Source of the DNA: DAIUCA01 sp964613675 | Lineage (GTDB): Bacteria > Pseudomonadota > Gammaproteobacteria > Competibacterales > Competibacteraceae | Assembly (NCBI GenBank): GCA_964613675.1 | Contig: CAZTIH010000096.1 | Span: 1 to 9,973 of the forward strand | Direction of reading: 5' to 3' | Length of the DNA: 9,973 bases | Part shown: positions 7,087 through 9,973 of the stretch, piece after piece | Position numbering within the stretch: position 1 is the stretch's first letter | Layout of the letters: the number at the start of each line of letters is the position of its first letter | Translations under genes and position numbers: made by a program | The notes under the pieces: generated by a model | Told to the model about the DNA's origin: nothing | Databases searched by the model: none | The model's input: only the letters and a program-made list of their open reading frames with translations

Positions 7087-7875
7087 ATGCCCTTACAGTT
7101 CGACCTTAACCGTCGTCGTTTAGAAGGTAAAAAAGGATTAGTGATTGGTATCGCCAATGATCAATCCATCGCTTACGGCTGTGCGGCTGCGTTCCGCTTT
7201 CTCGGTGCGGAGTTAGCCGTCACCTATCTCAATGAAAAGGCGAAAAAGCACGTCGAACCCCTCGCCCAAGAACTCGAAGCACCGATTTTCATGCCTTGTG
7301 ATGTACAAAACGAGGGCGAACTCGAAGCTGTGTTTGCCGAAATCGAAAAACAATGGGGACGTCTGGACTTCGCGCTGCACTCCATCGCGTTTTGTCCCAA
7401 AGAAGATCTGCACGGCCGCCTCACTGATTCCTCGAAAGAAGGCTTTTCGTTGGCTATGGACGTCTCTTGTCACTCGTTTATGCGCATGGCCAAGCTGTCG
7501 GAACCCCTGATGAAAGACGGGGGCACGTTGTTCGCCATGAGCTACTACGGGGCGGATAAAGTGGTTGAGCATTACAACGTGATGGGACCGGTGAAGGCAG
7601 CGCTAGAATGCTCTGTGCGTTACTTAGCCCACGAACTGGGTCCCAAAGGGATTCGCGTTCATGCAATTTCCCCCGGTCCGATTAAAACGCGGGCGGCTTC
7701 GGGGATCGACCACTTCGACGAACTCCTGCAAAAGGCGGCTGAACGTGCCCCCGCTCACCGTTTGGTCAACATTGAAGATGTGGGAATTTGTACGGCGGCC
7801 CTCGCCACTGACAACGCCAAATTAATGACCGGCGAAGTGATTTACATCGACGGTGGCTATCACATCATGGGTTAA
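7087..7875 (+). CDS. fabI: Enoyl-[acyl-carrier-protein] reductase (NADH), FabI type
   Basis: This short-chain dehydrogenase reduces the trans-2 double bond of enoyl-ACP at the end of each fatty-acid elongation cycle. Its 262 aa match the FabI length. The nucleotide-binding loop GIANDQSIAYG (21-31) has the FabI form rather than the generic SDR TGxxxGxG. The active site is Tyr153, Tyr163 and Lys170, with the FabI spacing of Tyr-x9-Tyr-x6-Lys. SPGPIKTRAASGI, about 30 residues further on, is the usual substrate-loop region, and the C-terminal TGEVIYIDGGYHIMG is typical. The gene sits last in the DUF3141-pta-ackA operon, 34 nt after ackA, and a terminator follows. It may be a second, operon-dedicated copy acting on enoyl thioesters in acetate or polyester metabolism rather than the housekeeping FabI. 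That is inference, since the rest of the genome is not visible. Confidence 0.94.
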   Translation: MPLQFDLNRRRLEGKKGLVIGIANDQSIAYGCAAAFRFLGAELAVTYLNEKAKKHVEPLAQELEAPIFMPCDVQNEGELEAVFAEIEKQWGRLDFALHSIAFCPKEDLHGRLTDSSKEGFSLAMDVSCHSFMRMAKLSEPLMKDGGTLFAMSYYGADKVVEHYNVMGPVKAALECSVRYLAHELGPKGIRVHAISPGPIKTRAASGIDHFDELLQKAAERAPAHRLVNIEDVGICTAALATDNAKLMTGEVIYIDGGYHIMG

Positions 7876-7907
7876 CGCCCCTTCATCGACGTTCCCTGTA
7901 CAAAACG

Positions 7908-7935
7908 AAAGCGGCTGAAGAGGCCGCTTTTTTTT
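7908..7935 (+). terminator. Rho-independent terminator of the DUF3141-pta-ackA-fabI operon
   Basis: AAAGCGGC (7908-7915) pairs perfectly with GCCGCTTT (7923-7930) around a 7-nt loop, and eight T residues span 7928-7935. It lies 32 nt after the fabI stop and divides the operon from the protease genes. Confidence 0.93.
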
Positions 7936-7984
7936 GTCCACGGCAGTCAAAGTGCGAAGTCGTTTTAAGACGCACAATTTTTTC

Positions 7985-7989
7985 GAGGA
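7985..7989 (+). promoter_or_regulatory. Shine-Dalgarno site of the HtrA-like gene
   Basis: GAGGA lies 8 nt before ATG 7998 and supports that start, which places the hydrophobic anchor at the very N-terminus. Confidence 0.6.
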
Positions 7990-7997
7990 TTTCGTCC

Positions 7998-9098
7998 ATG
8001 CCCGATCTACGCTTTTCACTTCTGCTCCTAGTGAGTTTTGTTCTCGGCACTTACGCCCTGCCGTGGATTGATGCTTGGCGATTTGGGGCCGTAGCAACGG
8101 CAAGAGTCGTCGCCGCCCGAGGCGATTTAGCCGCCGACGAACGCGCCACCATCGAACTTTTCCGCGAAGCCAGCCCCTCCGTGGCCTACATCACTACCTT
8201 AAGCCGTCGCTATAACCCCTTTACACGCCGTCGCATTGAGGTCGAGAGCGGGACAGGATCGGGGTTTGTGTGGGATCAACGCGGCCATATCGTCACGAAT
8301 TTTCATGTAATCCGAAATGCCAGTGGTGCCCGCGTGGTGCTCTTTGACAATCAGGTGTACGACGCAACCTTGGTTGGTGCCAGTCCAGACCACGATTTAG
8401 CGGTGTTGCGGATTACGGCGCCCGCCCATCGTTTGCGCCCAATTCCTCTTGGCACCGACCGCGATCTCCAAGTAGGGCAACGGGCCTTTGCGATTGGCAA
8501 TCCCTTTGGTCTCGATCGCACGCTCACAGTGGGCGTGGTTTCTGCGCTGGGACGGTCGATTCCAAGCAGTGGGAGTGCAGAAATTGAAGGCGTGATTCAG
8601 ACCGATGCGGCCATCAATCCCGGTAACTCGGGAGGCCCCCTGCTGGACAGTGCCGGGCGACTCATGGGGGTCAATACGGCGATTTACAGCCCATCGGGGG
8701 CCTATGCGGGAATTGGATTTGCGGTACCGGTCGATACGGTTAACCGCGTTGTCCCGCAGATCATCAACCACGGGCGCTTTGAACGACCGCTGTTAGGCGT
8801 TCAAATCAATGACCAAATTAGTCGGCAATTGGTCGCGGAACTGGGGGTTGAGGGGGTGGTTATTTTGGAAGTGCAGCCCAATTCCGCCGCCGCACGGGCC
8901 AATTTGCGCGGGACGGAAATTCTCGAAAATGGGAGCATTCGGGTGGGCGATGTCGTACAGGAAATCAATGGACGTCGCATTCGGACGACATCTGATCTGT
9001 TTAATGCGTTGGATCGGGTAAAAATCGGGGATGAACTGACCATCCGCTACTTCCGCAATGGTCAAACGCAAACCACAAAAACGCGATTAACCCCATGA
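7998..9098 (+). CDS. Membrane-anchored HtrA/Deg family serine protease (S1C) with one PDZ domain
   Basis: This 366-aa periplasmic protease is presumably anchored in the inner membrane by a hydrophobic segment at residues 6-22. There is no clear signal-peptidase site, which gives a DegS-like layout. The trypsin-like domain carries the full triad: His103 (TNFHVI), Asp133 (DHDLAVL) and Ser211 in GNSGGP. The activation and specificity region AIGNPFGLDRTLTVGVVSALGR is intact. A single PDZ domain covers about 264-362, beginning at LLGVQI and including RVGDVVQEINGRRI. Members cleave damaged or unfolded envelope proteins, and DegS types cleave anti-sigma factors; which applies here cannot be told from sequence. 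The gene follows a strong terminator and so probably has its own promoter within 7936-7984. Its stop codon overlaps the start of a membrane metallopeptidase gene. It could equally be annotated as a Deg1/DegQ-like protease. Confidence 0.93.
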   Translation: MPDLRFSLLLLVSFVLGTYALPWIDAWRFGAVATARVVAARGDLAADERATIELFREASPSVAYITTLSRRYNPFTRRRIEVESGTGSGFVWDQRGHIVTNFHVIRNASGARVVLFDNQVYDATLVGASPDHDLAVLRITAPAHRLRPIPLGTDRDLQVGQRAFAIGNPFGLDRTLTVGVVSALGRSIPSSGSAEIEGVIQTDAAINPGNSGGPLLDSAGRLMGVNTAIYSPSGAYAGIGFAVPVDTVNRVVPQIINHGRFERPLLGVQINDQISRQLVAELGVEGVVILEVQPNSAAARANLRGTEILENGSIRVGDVVQEINGRRIRTTSDLFNALDRVKIGDELTIRYFRNGQTQTTKTRLTP

Positions 9099-9772
9099 TT
9101 TACTTAATTTTTGGGATATTTCTCCTGCTCGCTCCGTCGCTCTGGGTGCAATGGGTCATGCGCCGTTATCGACAGCCCGAAGATCGCTACATCGACTGTG
9201 GTAACGGTGCAGAACTCGCACGACATCTCTTAGATCGCTGTGGTTTAGACCAAGTGAAGGTCGAAGAAACGCCTTTAGGAGACCACTACGATCCTGAAGC
9301 ACGCGCGGTTCGCCTGTTACCCGTTCATTATTATGGCTATTCACTGGCGGCCGTGGTGGTTGCCGCGCATGAGGTGGGCCATGCCATTCAGCATCATCAG
9401 AATCTACCGTTATTCTATTGGCGCCATCGCTTGGCAAAAACTGCGTTCCAGATCGAACAGATGGCAACGCTGCTATTACTCATTTTGCCCCCCCTATTCA
9501 TCGTGTTGCGCGTGCCATTGCTGGCGTTGATCGTGGTTTTATTGCGACTCATCACGATGGGCACGACGGTGATCGTTCACCTGCTCACCCTACCCCTCGA
9601 ATGGGACGCCAGCTTTCGATGTGCCCTGCCGCTGTTGCAACGGGAAGGCCATTTGTTTCCCCCGGACTACCCCCACGCCCGCAAACTCCTCAACGCCGCC
9701 GCACTCACCTATTTTGCAGGGGCATTATTTTCACTCCTGAACTTATCTCGATGGATACGGATTGGTCGTTAA
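9095..9772 (+). CDS. Membrane zinc metallopeptidase, YugP family
   Basis: The 225-aa product is an integral membrane protein of the YugP-type zinc metallopeptidase family, whose substrates are largely unknown. An N-terminal hydrophobic segment covers about 2-20, and a long hydrophobic stretch at about 122-168 can hold two membrane spans. The catalytic motif HEVGH is at 92-96: His92 and His96 as zinc ligands and Glu93 as the base. It follows the family's DHYDP (63-67) and the SLAAVVVAA stretch. Further family blocks are LPLEWDAS (166-173, with Glu169) and LNAAALTYFAGALFSL (199-214). The ATG overlaps the HtrA stop as ATGA, and no Shine-Dalgarno site is visible before it, so translation is probably coupled to that of the protease. 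This pairing suggests shared work in envelope proteolysis. The family call is firm; the biological role is not known. Confidence 0.92.
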   Translation: MIYLIFGIFLLLAPSLWVQWVMRRYRQPEDRYIDCGNGAELARHLLDRCGLDQVKVEETPLGDHYDPEARAVRLLPVHYYGYSLAAVVVAAHEVGHAIQHHQNLPLFYWRHRLAKTAFQIEQMATLLLLILPPLFIVLRVPLLALIVVLLRLITMGTTVIVHLLTLPLEWDASFRCALPLLQREGHLFPPDYPHARKLLNAAALTYFAGALFSLLNLSRWIRIGR

Positions 9773-9790
9773 TTTTTCCGTTCCCCCATT

Positions 9791-9814
9791 AAAAAAGCCG
9801 CCTTGCAGCGGCTT
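9791..9814 (-). terminator. Rho-independent terminator for acs, between convergent genes
   Basis: AAGCCGC (9795-9801) pairs with GCGGCTT (9808-9814) around a 6-nt loop. Read on the minus strand the hairpin is followed by six T residues (A run at 9791-9796), which makes a good terminator for acs. On the plus strand no T run follows, so it would stop the protease transcript poorly. Confidence 0.85.
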
Positions 9815-9848
9815 GGTTCGGTTTACGTAAATCTCAACGCGAAAAGTA

Positions 9849-9973
9849 TTACTTCACGGCGCGGTGTTCGACCAAGTCCTCGACCACGGTTGGATCGGCT
9901 AACGTGGAGGTATCGCCCAAAGCATCCACTTCGTTTGCCGCAATTTTCCGCAAAATCCGCCGCATAATCTTGC
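9849..9973 (-). CDS. acs: Acetyl-CoA synthetase, C-terminal end only (partial)
   Basis: Reading the minus strand from the right edge gives 40 complete codons and a TAA stop at 9849-9851. The peptide begins [20 protein letters not shown] and ends [11 protein letters not shown], which is the well-conserved C-terminus of AMP-forming acetyl-CoA synthetase. The first lysine visible (codon at 9969-9971) corresponds to the catalytic lysine of the SGKIMRR motif, which is reversibly acetylated in Salmonella Acs (Lys609). The enzyme makes acetyl-CoA from acetate, ATP and CoA and is the high-affinity route for acetate uptake. The remaining roughly 600 residues lie outside the window. It converges on the protease pair and has its own terminator. 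Propionyl-CoA synthetase shares this motif but is less likely from the flanking residues. Confidence 0.93.
   Translation of the reverse strand, partial: KIMRRILRKIAANEVDALGDTSTLADPTVVEDLVEHRAVK

Noticed and set aside
8397..8771. 124-aa minus-strand open frame opposite the HtrA catalytic domain
   Set aside because: Antisense to the conserved protease core including Ser211, with no features of its own.
9822..9831. Perfect 10-bp palindrome TTTACGTAAA after the acs stop
   Set aside because: Single copy, AT-rich and in a short untranslated stretch; no recognised operator or site matches it.

Overview
The window looks like ordinary chromosome from a heterotrophic, respiring proteobacterium, most likely gamma or beta. 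The evidence is a ubiquinone-linked ETF dehydrogenase with a C-terminal 4Fe-4S cluster, a close relative of E. coli YccA, a DUF3141 gene in front of pta-ackA-fabI, and a proteobacterial-type acetyl-CoA synthetase tail. Genes are tightly packed with clear Shine-Dalgarno sequences and rho-independent terminators. No tRNA, rRNA, IS element, phage gene or CRISPR array was seen. The genus cannot be named from the sequence alone.

Layout, left to right. (1) ETF-ubiquinone oxidoreductase (9-1625, +), whose true start may lie just outside the window, followed by a weak possible terminator. (2) A YccA/Bax-inhibitor-1 family inner membrane protein (1728-2441, +), closed by a good terminator. (3) A putative four-gene acyl/acetate operon (2653-7875, +): a DUF3141 alpha/beta-hydrolase resembling PHA synthase, a phosphate acetyl/butyryltransferase, acetate kinase and an enoyl-ACP reductase. 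Its internal gaps are 28-43 nt and it ends in a strong terminator. (4) A two-gene envelope protease unit (7998-9772, +): a membrane-anchored HtrA/Deg serine protease overlapping a YugP-type membrane zinc metallopeptidase by 4 nt. (5) A minus-strand terminator and the last 40 codons of acetyl-CoA synthetase (acs), converging on the protease unit and running off the right edge.

How the genes may work together. Pta and AckA interconvert acetyl-CoA, acetyl phosphate and acetate with ATP formation. Acs is the high-affinity, ATP-consuming route back to acetyl-CoA, so both acetate routes lie close together. The DUF3141 protein keeps a PhaC-like Cys-Asp-His set, and FabI reduces enoyl thioesters. The central operon may therefore link acetyl/acyl phosphate metabolism with short-chain acyl thioester or polyester handling; that role is inference. 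It is the part of the window with the least described biology. ETF-QO feeds electrons from acyl-CoA dehydrogenases into the quinone pool, which fits a cell that uses fatty or organic acids. YccA and the HtrA/YugP pair concern membrane and envelope protein quality control.
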